Below are positions 14,969 to 21,991 of a DNA stretch of 26,404 nt, piece by piece. Origin of the DNA: Acidobacteria bacterium UBA823 (lineage in GTDB: Bacteria > Acidobacteriota > Vicinamibacteria > Vicinamibacterales > UBA823); contig DBHR01000092.1 of the NCBI GenBank assembly GCA_002296225.1, forward strand, positions 1 to 26,404. Direction: 5' to 3'. The position numbers were made by a program, and so were the translations under genes. The notes under the pieces are model-generated. The model was not told the DNA's origin. It searched no databases and worked only from the letters and a program-made list of their open reading frames with translations. Each line of letters starts with the position of its first letter. The first letter of the stretch is position 1.

Positions 14969-15637
14969 ATGAAATTTAATATAGACATAGTTGAGAACCA
15001 TCTAATCTTGCTCTATAGGGAGAGCAGATTCTTAATTGATACGGGTTCCCCTGTATCAATTGCAAAGTCATCTGAAATTGAGATATTCAACCAACCCCAT
15101 GCAACACTACAAAAGGTTCTAGGTTGGGATATTGATTATTTCAGCAATGCAACTGGATCCAAATTAGATGGTTTAATTGGTGGTGATATTCTTCAGCATT
15201 ATCAATTTCAGGTGAACTTTCAGGACCAATCCTTTTCCATTCTTGAACCAAGTTCGTTTAAGGATTTAGACAGTGTTGATATCAAAATATTGATGGGCGT
15301 ACCAGCAATTGAAATAGTTTTTGGCAGAGAGCCGATAAGGGCAATTCTAGACACTGGAGCCAAGATATCTTATTTAAAAAGTTGCCATGTTGAAGAATTA
15401 GACCCTATAGGTGAAAGTGAAGATTTTTATCCTGGCGTTGGAAAATTTAAGACATCAATATACGAGTTGCCCATACATTTTAATAACAAAAAACTTAATT
15501 TAACATTTGGAAAAGCTCCTCCATTTCTTGAACTACTATTAACAGGGCTGGGTGCTGAAGCAGTTGTAGGTAATGATATTTTTTTGCACTTTTCTATAAC
15601 CTTTGACTACTCAAGCGAAAAAATTTATTGCAAATAA
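14969..15637 (+). CDS. AT-rich two-lobed aspartic protease-like protein (retropepsin/pepsin type)
   Basis: The 222-residue protein consists of two similar halves. Each has an aspartic-protease motif, LIDTGSP (D24) and ILDTGAKIS (D128), and each has the hydrophobic-Gly motif that follows in retropepsins, GLIGGDIL (68-75) and AVVGNDIF (198-205). That is the plan of pepsin, one catalytic Asp per lobe, in a chain much shorter than pepsin and close to a retropepsin dimer fused in one polypeptide. No signal peptide is seen, so it may be cytoplasmic. Base composition is strongly AT-rich (sampled 60-base lines hold 24 and 15 G+C) against GC-rich neighbours, so recent acquisition is likely. The frame is open upstream and reads TGGLGSTDP just before the ATG. 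The target is unknown. Confidence 0.72.
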   Translation: MKFNIDIVENHLILLYRESRFLIDTGSPVSIAKSSEIEIFNQPHATLQKVLGWDIDYFSNATGSKLDGLIGGDILQHYQFQVNFQDQSFSILEPSSFKDLDSVDIKILMGVPAIEIVFGREPIRAILDTGAKISYLKSCHVEELDPIGESEDFYPGVGKFKTSIYELPIHFNNKKLNLTFGKAPPFLELLLTGLGAEAVVGNDIFLHFSITFDYSSEKIYCK

Positions 15638-15694
15638 AAGAAAAACCAAACCTACAAAGAAATGCTTCGACTTTCAAGACTGCAATCCTCCATT

Positions 15695-15716
15695 AGGCTA
15701 GCCTTGTGACTAGCCT
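15695..15716. repeat. 7-base inverted repeat at the right edge of the AT-rich segment
   Basis: AGGCTAG (15695-15701) and CTAGCCT (15710-15716) form a stem around the loop CCTTGTGA. The left arm extends into the perfect palindrome AGGCTAGCCT. The GTG proposed as the start of the next gene lies in the loop. It could end transcription of the protease gene (only TTT follows), occlude the start codon, or be a scar of insertion. Confidence 0.4.
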
Positions 15717-16086
15717 TTACGACCACTGCAACGTCGATGAGCTGATCGCTCAAGGTGACGCCGCGCCCGGGGTCGACGTGCGGCAGTTGCAGCCAGGCGA
15801 CACACTGGTCATGCGGACGCGCAACACCTCGTACACACTTCGATTGGAGAATCCGGGCCGCTGCGTGGGTAGGGGCACTAGTGACGGGAAGCACGTCACT
15901 GACGCCTCCTCGATGTCCATGCTGGGCGCTACGCTTTCCGGCCGCGGGACACTGGTCAAGGTCGGTTGGATTCTTCTTGGATTTCGCATGGTGTTGCTTA
16001 TCCCCGGTCGCGAACTCTTGACCACACCGGTAGAGTTTTTGTCGATCAACGGTCGCCCGCTGATGTTGGCCTCGGGTACGCATTGA
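15706..16086 (+). CDS. Conserved hypothetical protein
   Basis: I do not recognise a named family, but the 126 residues look like a real gene. After a variable start the protein reads LQPGDTLVMRTRNTSYTLRL, has a glycine/serine region (GRGTSDGKHVTDASS), SMLGATLSGRGTLVKVGWI, LGFRMVLLIPG and TTPVEFLSING, suggesting a small all-beta fold. No signal peptide or membrane segment is evident apart from the mildly hydrophobic VGWILLGFRMVLLI. GC content returns to the high level of the host. Its stop overlaps the start of the pterin dehydratase gene (TGATG, 16084-16088), so the two are cotranscribed. The GTG start is uncertain because it lies in an inverted repeat at the edge of a foreign segment and has no clear ribosome binding site; the original 5' end may have been replaced. 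Confidence 0.65.
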   Translation: MTSLYDHCNVDELIAQGDAAPGVDVRQLQPGDTLVMRTRNTSYTLRLENPGRCVGRGTSDGKHVTDASSMSMLGATLSGRGTLVKVGWILLGFRMVLLIPGRELLTTPVEFLSINGRPLMLASGTH

Positions 16087-16388
16087 TGACCGACACCGTT
16101 GGCACGAGGCTCTCCGACGCGGCGATTACCGAGCGGCTAATGGCGCTGTCCTCTTGGACTCGCGAGGGCGAGGCCATCCGGAGAGAGTTTACTTTCGAAT
16201 CTTTCTCGGATGCGGTGGCGTTCGCCAATCGTGTGGCGCTGGAGGCCGAACGCGCGGATCATCATCCCGACATCCTGATCCGTTTCCGGTGCGTCACGCT
16301 GGTCTATGCGACGCATAGCGCGTCGGGCCTGACCGAGAAGGACTTTGACGGAGCGCGGATGGCGGAGCGGGTCGCCGACGTGCCATGA
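16086..16388 (+). CDS. phhB: Pterin-4a-carbinolamine dehydratase (4a-hydroxytetrahydrobiopterin dehydratase)
   Basis: The 100-residue protein is the usual length of the PCD/DCoH family. It carries the active-site motif E-x3-H-H-P (E55, H59, H60, P61), H77 in YATHSAS and D86 in TEKDFDGA, which match the catalytic histidines and the trailing Asp of the family. The enzyme removes water from 4a-hydroxytetrahydropterin, recycling the cofactor of aromatic amino acid hydroxylases; in bacteria without such hydroxylases, related proteins are proposed to act in molybdopterin metabolism (the MoaC-independent PCD-like group). No phenylalanine hydroxylase lies in the window. It overlaps the preceding hypothetical gene by TGATG and is followed 14 bases later by a MerR-like gene. 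Confidence 0.92.
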   Translation: MTDTVGTRLSDAAITERLMALSSWTREGEAIRREFTFESFSDAVAFANRVALEAERADHHPDILIRFRCVTLVYATHSASGLTEKDFDGARMAERVADVP

Positions 16389-16402
16389 GGGTGTGACTGA
16401 CG

Positions 16403-16915
16403 GTGCGGCTGAAAAAGACCTACAGCGCGCGTGAAGTTGCCGCGCTGACCGGACTCTCCGCCCGCCAACTGCAATGGTGGGCCGCGCGGAAGCTCCTGAC
16501 GCCGACGGTTGCGGCGAAGCGCACCGCCGCGGGTGGCTTCACTGAGCGGCGGTACTCCCCGGTCGAGTTATACGAGCTACTTGTCCTCGCTGATTTGCGC
16601 CGTCGCGGCTTCTCCGTCTACAAGATCCGCGCGTTGCTCAATACCTTGAAGCGACGATTCCACGTGCGGCTCTACGATACAATCCGCGGCGGCGGCGACG
16701 TCACATTGCTCACCGACGGCCGCGAGATTTACGCGCGTACGTCGAAGGGTGAGTTTTTTAATTTACTGCGTGCGCCGGCTCAACCGCTGCTGGTGCTCGG
16801 CGACGGCGAAGGGCTGAAGGAACTCAGTACGCGCGCGCGGCGCGCCAAGAAGCGCTCCGCCACGAAGCGAGCCAAGGCGAAGGCAACCCAGAAAGCAAAG
16901 CCCCGGCAGGCCTGA
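16403..16915 (+). CDS. MerR-like DNA-binding protein with basic Lys/Ala-rich tail
   Basis: The 170-residue protein opens with a winged helix-turn-helix of the MerR class (YSAREVAALTGLSARQLQWWAARKLLTP ... FTERRYSPVELYELLVLADLRRRGFSVYKIRALL). The middle (GGGDVTLLTDGREIYARTSKGEFFNLLRAPAQPLLVLGD) resembles no ligand domain I know but shows beta-strand spacing as in antitoxin or DUF433-linked regulators. The last 35 residues are almost only Lys, Arg, Ala and Thr (ARRAKKRSATKRAKAKATQK), like histone H1-type tails that bind DNA nonspecifically. It begins at GTG 16403, ten bases after GAGGGTG. The target is unknown; the upstream phhB gene could be in the same transcript. It ends 20 bases from the convergent aldolase gene. 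Confidence 0.78.
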   Translation: MRLKKTYSAREVAALTGLSARQLQWWAARKLLTPTVAAKRTAAGGFTERRYSPVELYELLVLADLRRRGFSVYKIRALLNTLKRRFHVRLYDTIRGGGDVTLLTDGREIYARTSKGEFFNLLRAPAQPLLVLGDGEGLKELSTRARRAKKRSATKRAKAKATQKAKPRQA

Positions 16916-16935
16916 TTCTGTGACGGCGAGCGTGT

Positions 16936-18063
16936 CTATATAATTTTTCCGCGCGCCTCGATTGGTAGCGTCTCGACAATGGTTGATCCGTCGACGAGCT
17001 GGACGGTGTCCACCATGTTCGATACAACACACGAATGATTCGGCAACACGCGCACGCGGTCCCCAGGTTCCAGCGTCGTCCCGCCGCGCTGCACCTCCAC
17101 GACCCCGTGTTCTTCTGAGAGTCGGGTGATCAGTAGCGAGTCGTCGGGTTTGTTATGGACGTCGAGGCCAGCGACGATCTCGCCGTAGCCTTTTGGCCGG
17201 ACCATGCCACGTCCGACGTCCGAGGTGAGCGTCTTGCTGCCGCAGTCGAGGATGATCCGGTCCCTTGCTGGCTTACTGACCACGGTCGCCATGACGGTGA
17301 GAGCGCAATCATCGAGCGAGGCCGAACCGATGGCTACCTGACTGCGGTCGTAATAGACGTAGTTGCCGGGCCTGATTTCGGTGAGATCCGGTTCGGCAAC
17401 GCTGAGCATCGCCGTCGCGGTGGAGCCGACGCTAATCTCTTCAATCGTGATCCCAGCCCGGCGCGCTCCGCCCGCGAGCACTCGCAGCATTTCGGCTTCG
17501 TCCCTCGCCACGCCGGCTAACTCATCCGATGATTGCACGTCGTAGCTCTGGCCGGCGTGGCTCAGCAGACCGCGGAGTCTCAGCCCGGGTAGGCTAGTCA
17601 CGTGCGAGAGGAACGCGACGGCCTCTGCCATGTCCGGCGCGATACCGCACCGGTGATACCCCACGTCGATCTTGACCAGGACGTCGAGCCGCCGGTCCGC
17701 CACGCACATTGCTTGGGACCACTGTTCGGCCACTGCCGGATGGTCGATGACGAGCGACAGCTGCACGCGGTCCAGTAGCGCCATAACGCGCGGGGCGTTG
17801 AAGGGATTGATCGGGTAAGGCAGCCGGATATCGGCGATGCCGGCGTCGGCGAAGACTTCAGCTTCGCCGATCTTCGCGCAGCAGATGCCCGACGCACCCC
17901 GCTCGAGCTGCCACTGCGCGATCCGTGGGCTCTTGTGAGTCTTCGTGTGTGGCCGGAGTGTCATCCCTCCCGCCGTCGCAGCAGCCTGCATCCGGCCAAT
18001 GTTTGCCATGAGTCGGCCTCGCTCGATGAGGACTTGTGGAGTGGGGAGTTCGGTCAGTTCCAT
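16936..18063 (-). CDS. DSD1-family PLP enzyme (D-threonine aldolase / D-serine dehydratase-like)
   Basis: The 375-residue enzyme has the alanine-racemase-like N-terminal barrel and a C-terminal beta domain. The motif RPHTKTHK (37-44) holds the PLP lysine, most likely K41; GICCAKIGEAEVFADAG, KIDVGYHRCG, GLLSHAGQSY and SVGSTATAM follow in the usual order, and the metal-binding pair H343/C345 is in LPNHSC. Members cleave D-threonine or D-3-hydroxyaspartate or dehydrate D-serine; sequence alone does not decide. No signal peptide is present, so it is cytoplasmic. The ATG at 18063 is preceded by a TACATT-like -10 only a few bases away, which may indicate a leaderless message. It converges with the MerR-like gene and is divergent from the LOG gene. 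Confidence 0.88.
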   Translation of the reverse strand: MELTELPTPQVLIERGRLMANIGRMQAAATAGGMTLRPHTKTHKSPRIAQWQLERGASGICCAKIGEAEVFADAGIADIRLPYPINPFNAPRVMALLDRVQLSLVIDHPAVAEQWSQAMCVADRRLDVLVKIDVGYHRCGIAPDMAEAVAFLSHVTSLPGLRLRGLLSHAGQSYDVQSSDELAGVARDEAEMLRVLAGGARRAGITIEEISVGSTATAMLSVAEPDLTEIRPGNYVYYDRSQVAIGSASLDDCALTVMATVVSKPARDRIILDCGSKTLTSDVGRGMVRPKGYGEIVAGLDVHNKPDDSLLITRLSEEHGVVEVQRGGTTLEPGDRVRVLPNHSCVVSNMVDTVQLVDGSTIVETLPIEARGKII

Positions 18064-18149
18064 AATGACAATGTATCAGCCCGACGCCGCGCGCCGAACG
18101 CTGCGTTTCCAGAGGCTGGGGTCATCCGGCCGTACGGTACCATGTTGCC

Positions 18150-18728
18150 ATGAAGCGGATCTGCGTCTTCTGTGGCTCGAGCGCGGGTAGCGGTGATGTC
18201 TACCAAGTCGCGGCCCGTCGCATGGGCCACGCACTCGTCCGTCGCGGCCTCGGGCTCGTCTACGGCGGCGCACGCATTGGTCTCATGGGCGCACTCGCCG
18301 ACCACGTGCTTTCTCTAGACGGGGAGGTTGTTGGTGTCATCCCCAGTGCACTCGCCGAGAAGGAAGTCGCGCATCCCGGCCTTACAGAGCTTCACGTCGT
18401 CGGGTCGATGCACGAACGAAAGACGCTTCTGGCCGCCCTAGCCGATGGTTTCGTCGCACTCCCGGGGGGCTTCGGTACGCTCGATGAACTGTTTGAAGCG
18501 CTCACTTGGGGACAGCTCGGGATCCATGGAAAGCCCTGTGGGTTACTAAATGTAGAGAAGTATTTCGACCGGTTGCTCGCGTTCTTGGGTTACGCGGGGG
18601 AACAAGGTTTTCTATCACCTGAGCACCTGGGCATGGTGTTGGTAAGTGCCGACCCTGACGAGTTGCTCGACCGCTTCGCAGTCTACACGCCGCCCAGCGT
18701 GGAGAAATTGAGCGGACTCGAAGGCTAG
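18150..18728 (+). CDS. LOG-family protein (cytokinin riboside 5'-monophosphate phosphoribohydrolase type)
   Basis: The 192-residue cytoplasmic protein shows the family's start CVFCGSSAGS, the phosphate-binding VYGGARIGLMG (37-47), MHERK (87-91) and the signature PGGFGTLDE (105-113), which contains the catalytic Glu. LOG proteins hydrolyse the N-glycosidic bond of nucleoside 5'-monophosphates, releasing ribose 5-phosphate; they were once annotated lysine decarboxylases. The length and all motifs are complete. The gene stands alone: it is divergent from the aldolase gene, with an 86-base gap, and converges with the aldehyde dehydrogenase gene 52 bases downstream. No obvious ribosome binding site precedes the ATG. 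Confidence 0.94.
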   Translation: MKRICVFCGSSAGSGDVYQVAARRMGHALVRRGLGLVYGGARIGLMGALADHVLSLDGEVVGVIPSALAEKEVAHPGLTELHVVGSMHERKTLLAALADGFVALPGGFGTLDELFEALTWGQLGIHGKPCGLLNVEKYFDRLLAFLGYAGEQGFLSPEHLGMVLVSADPDELLDRFAVYTPPSVEKLSGLEG

Positions 18729-18780
18729 TCAGGCTGGAGGTCAACTGTGCGACCGAAACCAGAGATCAGGTCGTTCAGCC

Positions 18781-20364
18781 TCAGTAGATTCTCACCCGGC
18801 TTTGCTCTTTCATGAACTGCTGGACGTAGTAGGGCCCACCGGCGCCGCGGCCCGATGAACCGCTTGCTTTCCAGCCGCCGAACGGATTGATTCCTGGCCA
18901 CGCGCCGGTCGTCGCACCAGCCTGCCGGTTGGCGTACACGACACCGGCTTGGATCCGGTCGAAGAAGCCAGCGAGTTCGTCCTCATCCTCAGTGAAGATA
19001 CCGGCTGTCAGTCCGTACTCGGTGTCGTTGGCCAGCCGCATCGCCTCGTCGAACGAGGTGACTTTGCCCACGACAGTGATCGGCACGAACAGTTCATCGA
19101 CGAAAAGCCGGTGGTCATTCGGCAGGCTGTCGATCACGGTTGGTTCCAGGAAGTAGCCGTGCCGAAAGGGTTCCTCCGTCATCCGGCGCCCTCCCGTGAG
19201 GATTCGTCCGCCGGCGTGTTTGGCCTCTTGGACCGCCCGTTCGTAAGTCTTAACCGCAGCCTCGTTAATAACTGGTCCCATCCATACGTCACGCTTGAGC
19301 GGATTACCGGTCTTGATTTTCTTGGTCTTCTCCACGAGTTGTTCAACGAACCGATCGCACACATCGGATGCGACGTAGACACGGGAGCAGGCCGAGCACT
19401 TCTGGCCCTGGGCGCCGAACGCTGAACGCCAGACGCCTTCCGTCGCTTTGTCCAGATCGGCCGAGGACATGACCAGGGTCGGATTCTTGCCCCCCATCTC
19501 GGTAATAACGGGCCGGGGTACCCGCCGCCCGCTGTTCTCGCGGAGCAGCATCATCCCAACTTCCTTTGAGCCGGTAAAGACGATGCCATCGACACCTGGA
19601 TTTTCAGCGATCTCCTGACCAACGGTAGCGCCGGGTCCGGTGACGACGTTGAACACGCCTGGTGGGACGCCCGCTTCAGTAACGATGTCGTGGAGCCTGA
19701 CGCCCAGCATCGGTGTGTCGGTGGCCGGTTTCAGCACAACGGTGTTGCCCGCGACCAGCGCACCGCTCGCTGGTCCGCCGGCCAACGCCATGGGGAAGTT
19801 GAACGGGGAGATGACGGCCCAGACGCCGTGGTGGCGCATGACGCTAGAGTTCTCCTCGTTCGGTGCCAGCTTGCCCATCGTCTGGCTGAAGCCATCGTGC
19901 GCCTCCATCTGATCGCAGTAGTAGGTCATGAAGTCGGCGGCTTCCTCGATATCGCCCACGCATTCGAGTCGGTTCTTGCCGGTCTCGTGTCCCATCCAAG
20001 CGGCGAGATCCCATCGGTGGACCCGGATGCCGTCTCCGATTTTTCGCACAATCGCGACCCGCTCGGTCCACGAGCGCTCGCTCCAACTAGTCACTGCCGC
20101 ACGGGCAGCTCGCACCGCGTCACGCACGTGGTCGGCCGTGCCCTTCTGGAACCGTGCCAACACCGTCCGCGTGTCGATCGGGCTCAGGTCGTCGAACTGC
20201 TCGGCTGATTCGATCGCTTCACCGTCGATGTACATCGGATACGTCTTGCCGAGTTCCGGCCTGATCCGCTCGATCGCCTCATCGATGGCTAGATGGAGCG
20301 ACTCCATCTGATCGGCGCTCATCGTCGCGTAGGTGATTTTCATTTCTGGGGTGCTACCACTCAT
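18781..20364 (-). CDS. pruA: L-glutamate gamma-semialdehyde dehydrogenase (P5C dehydrogenase-type ALDH)
   Basis: The 527-residue aldehyde dehydrogenase oxidises glutamate semialdehyde (from proline or ornithine) to glutamate with NAD+. Landmarks are YPMYIDGE, FQKGTADHVRDAVRAARAA, the NAD-binding region VVLKPATDTPMLG, FTGSKEVG, TEMGGKNPTLV (general-base Glu) and FGAQGQKCSACSR with catalytic C323. The length and FGAQGQKCSA match the P5CDH group rather than generic ALDHs. The ATG at 20364 has GAGGAG upstream and overlaps the stop of the preceding PYROXD2-like gene (ATGA at 20361-20364), so it is the last gene of an operon of three. No proline dehydrogenase is in the window; the two FAD enzymes upstream could feed it, but that is inference. 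Confidence 0.87.
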   Translation of the reverse strand: MSGSTPEMKITYATMSADQMESLHLAIDEAIERIRPELGKTYPMYIDGEAIESAEQFDDLSPIDTRTVLARFQKGTADHVRDAVRAARAAVTSWSERSWTERVAIVRKIGDGIRVHRWDLAAWMGHETGKNRLECVGDIEEAADFMTYYCDQMEAHDGFSQTMGKLAPNEENSSVMRHHGVWAVISPFNFPMALAGGPASGALVAGNTVVLKPATDTPMLGVRLHDIVTEAGVPPGVFNVVTGPGATVGQEIAENPGVDGIVFTGSKEVGMMLLRENSGRRVPRPVITEMGGKNPTLVMSSADLDKATEGVWRSAFGAQGQKCSACSRVYVASDVCDRFVEQLVEKTKKIKTGNPLKRDVWMGPVINEAAVKTYERAVQEAKHAGGRILTGGRRMTEEPFRHGYFLEPTVIDSLPNDHRLFVDELFVPITVVGKVTSFDEAMRLANDTEYGLTAGIFTEDEDELAGFFDRIQAGVVYANRQAGATTGAWPGINPFGGWKASGSSGRGAGGPYYVQQFMKEQSRVRIY

Positions 20365-21983
20365 CCTTGTGTTCTCCTCGACCCACTAGCCTTGCGCAGG
20401 TCCCTAAGAATCTCGCGACTCGCGTTGAAACCGCAAGCGCCGGTGATACCGCCACCGGGGTGTGTGCCCGCGCCGCACAGGTACAGACCGGCAATCGGCG
20501 TTCGATACTGGGCCCAGCCAAGCACAGGCCGCATTGTGAAGAACTGATCCAGAGCGTGTTCGCCGTGGAAGATATGCCCACCGGTCAGGCCGTAGGTCGT
20601 TTCCAGATCGACCGGCGTCAGGATCTGCCGGTGCAGGATTCGGTCTTCGAGCCGCGGAGCGTAAGCGGCGAGCGCCCGGATGACCCTATCGCCGAGGCCG
20701 CGCCGCGCCGCAGGCCATTTCTCATTACGCAGGTGATAAGGGGCGAACTGTGCGCAGATCGACATGACGTGCTGACCGTCTGGCGCCAAGGTTGGGTCGG
20801 CGATCGTGGGAATCGTCACGTCGAGGTAGGGATGCTCGGAATAACCACCGTACTTGGAGGCGTCAAATGCGCGCTCAAGGTAATCCACGTCAGGTCCGAT
20901 GTGAATCCGTCCACCGAGCGCCGCTGTTCGCTCCGTGGCCGTAGCCGAAGCCAGCGCCGTGAATTCCGGGAGCGCGTCGAGTGCGAGGTTGATCTTGGCC
21001 ATCGTGCCGGAGGCCCGGTATCGTTGGATAGCGGTCACGAACGACGGATCGAGGTCGGAGGCCGCGACTAGGTTAAGGAACGTTCGCTTGGGATCGGCGC
21101 CCGACACGATGAGGCGAGCAGCGATCGTCGTACCGTCACTGAGCACCACGCCGGTGGTAGACCCCCGCTGGACGTCAACGCGCGCGACCTCGGTACCAGT
21201 GCGAATCTCGGCACCGGCGGCCCCGGCAGCTGCGGCAAGGCCCTTGCTGAACGCGCCGAGTCCGCCCTTGGCGCTGGCCGCTGTGGCTAGCACGTGTCCC
21301 CCAAGCGCCTGTTGGAGCAGGAGCGCCATGCCTGAGCCTGCCGATTTCGGACCCAGGTTCATGCCGTAAATGCCACGCGCCGACACGATGGCCTGCAGCG
21401 CGTCGGTCTCGAACCATTCGGCGACCAGATCGGCCACTGGCATTGCCAGCCACCGGAGCAGTCGGAACCCGTTCCGTTTGCCGAGACCGCGAAACCGGCG
21501 GGCCGCCTTAAGTAACTGCCAGACGTCGTTTGCCGTTGGGTTCTCGGTCGACGGCGGTGTCCGCCAGAGGAAGTCGCGAAACGCACCACCGATCTTCTCG
21601 AGGCATTCGCTGAAGGCGACGTATTGCTCGCTATCATGCTTGGAGAACGCACCGATTGAAGCCGCGGCGCGCGTCGTTTCGGTATGAAGCACAAGGGCGC
21701 GACCATCAGGCTGCGGCGCGAAGAGCCTGGGGTCTGGTTCTGTCAGCCGCACGCCATGGCGATGCAGGGCGAGGTCTCGGGCCACGGTGGGATGTAATGG
21801 ACCCGCAGCATGTGCCAGGGTGGGGCACCTGAACCCGGGGTAGAGGTCGTCCGTCACGGCCGCGCCGCCGACCCTGTCCCGACGCTCCAGCACGAGCACC
21901 CGCACGCCCGCCTTGGCCAAATAGAATGCCGCGACCAGCCCGTTATGACCGCCCCCGATGATGATCGCGTCGTATGACTTCAC
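20361..21983 (-). CDS. PYROXD2-like (phytoene desaturase-related) FAD oxidoreductase, second copy
   Basis: The 540-residue flavoprotein has the dinucleotide motif AIIIGGGHNGLVAA (6-19), then VLVLERRDRVGGAAVTDDLYPGFRC, and ends with LYLCGAGTHPGGGITGACGFNA, the CGxGxHPGGG signature of the PYROXD2/CrtI-related group. It is not a carotenoid gene by context. I start at GTG 21983, six bases after GAGG, which gives MKSYDAI and aligns with its paralogue's MTSRYDAI; GTG 21995, overlapping the upstream stop as GTGA, is the main alternative. The frame runs on to 22130 but that portion overlaps the upstream gene. It overlaps the pruA-type gene by ATGA. Substrate unknown. Confidence 0.86.
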   Translation of the reverse strand: MKSYDAIIIGGGHNGLVAAFYLAKAGVRVLVLERRDRVGGAAVTDDLYPGFRCPTLAHAAGPLHPTVARDLALHRHGVRLTEPDPRLFAPQPDGRALVLHTETTRAAASIGAFSKHDSEQYVAFSECLEKIGGAFRDFLWRTPPSTENPTANDVWQLLKAARRFRGLGKRNGFRLLRWLAMPVADLVAEWFETDALQAIVSARGIYGMNLGPKSAGSGMALLLQQALGGHVLATAASAKGGLGAFSKGLAAAAGAAGAEIRTGTEVARVDVQRGSTTGVVLSDGTTIAARLIVSGADPKRTFLNLVAASDLDPSFVTAIQRYRASGTMAKINLALDALPEFTALASATATERTAALGGRIHIGPDVDYLERAFDASKYGGYSEHPYLDVTIPTIADPTLAPDGQHVMSICAQFAPYHLRNEKWPAARRGLGDRVIRALAAYAPRLEDRILHRQILTPVDLETTYGLTGGHIFHGEHALDQFFTMRPVLGWAQYRTPIAGLYLCGAGTHPGGGITGACGFNASREILRDLRKASGSRRTQG

Positions 21984-21991
21984 GATCGACC

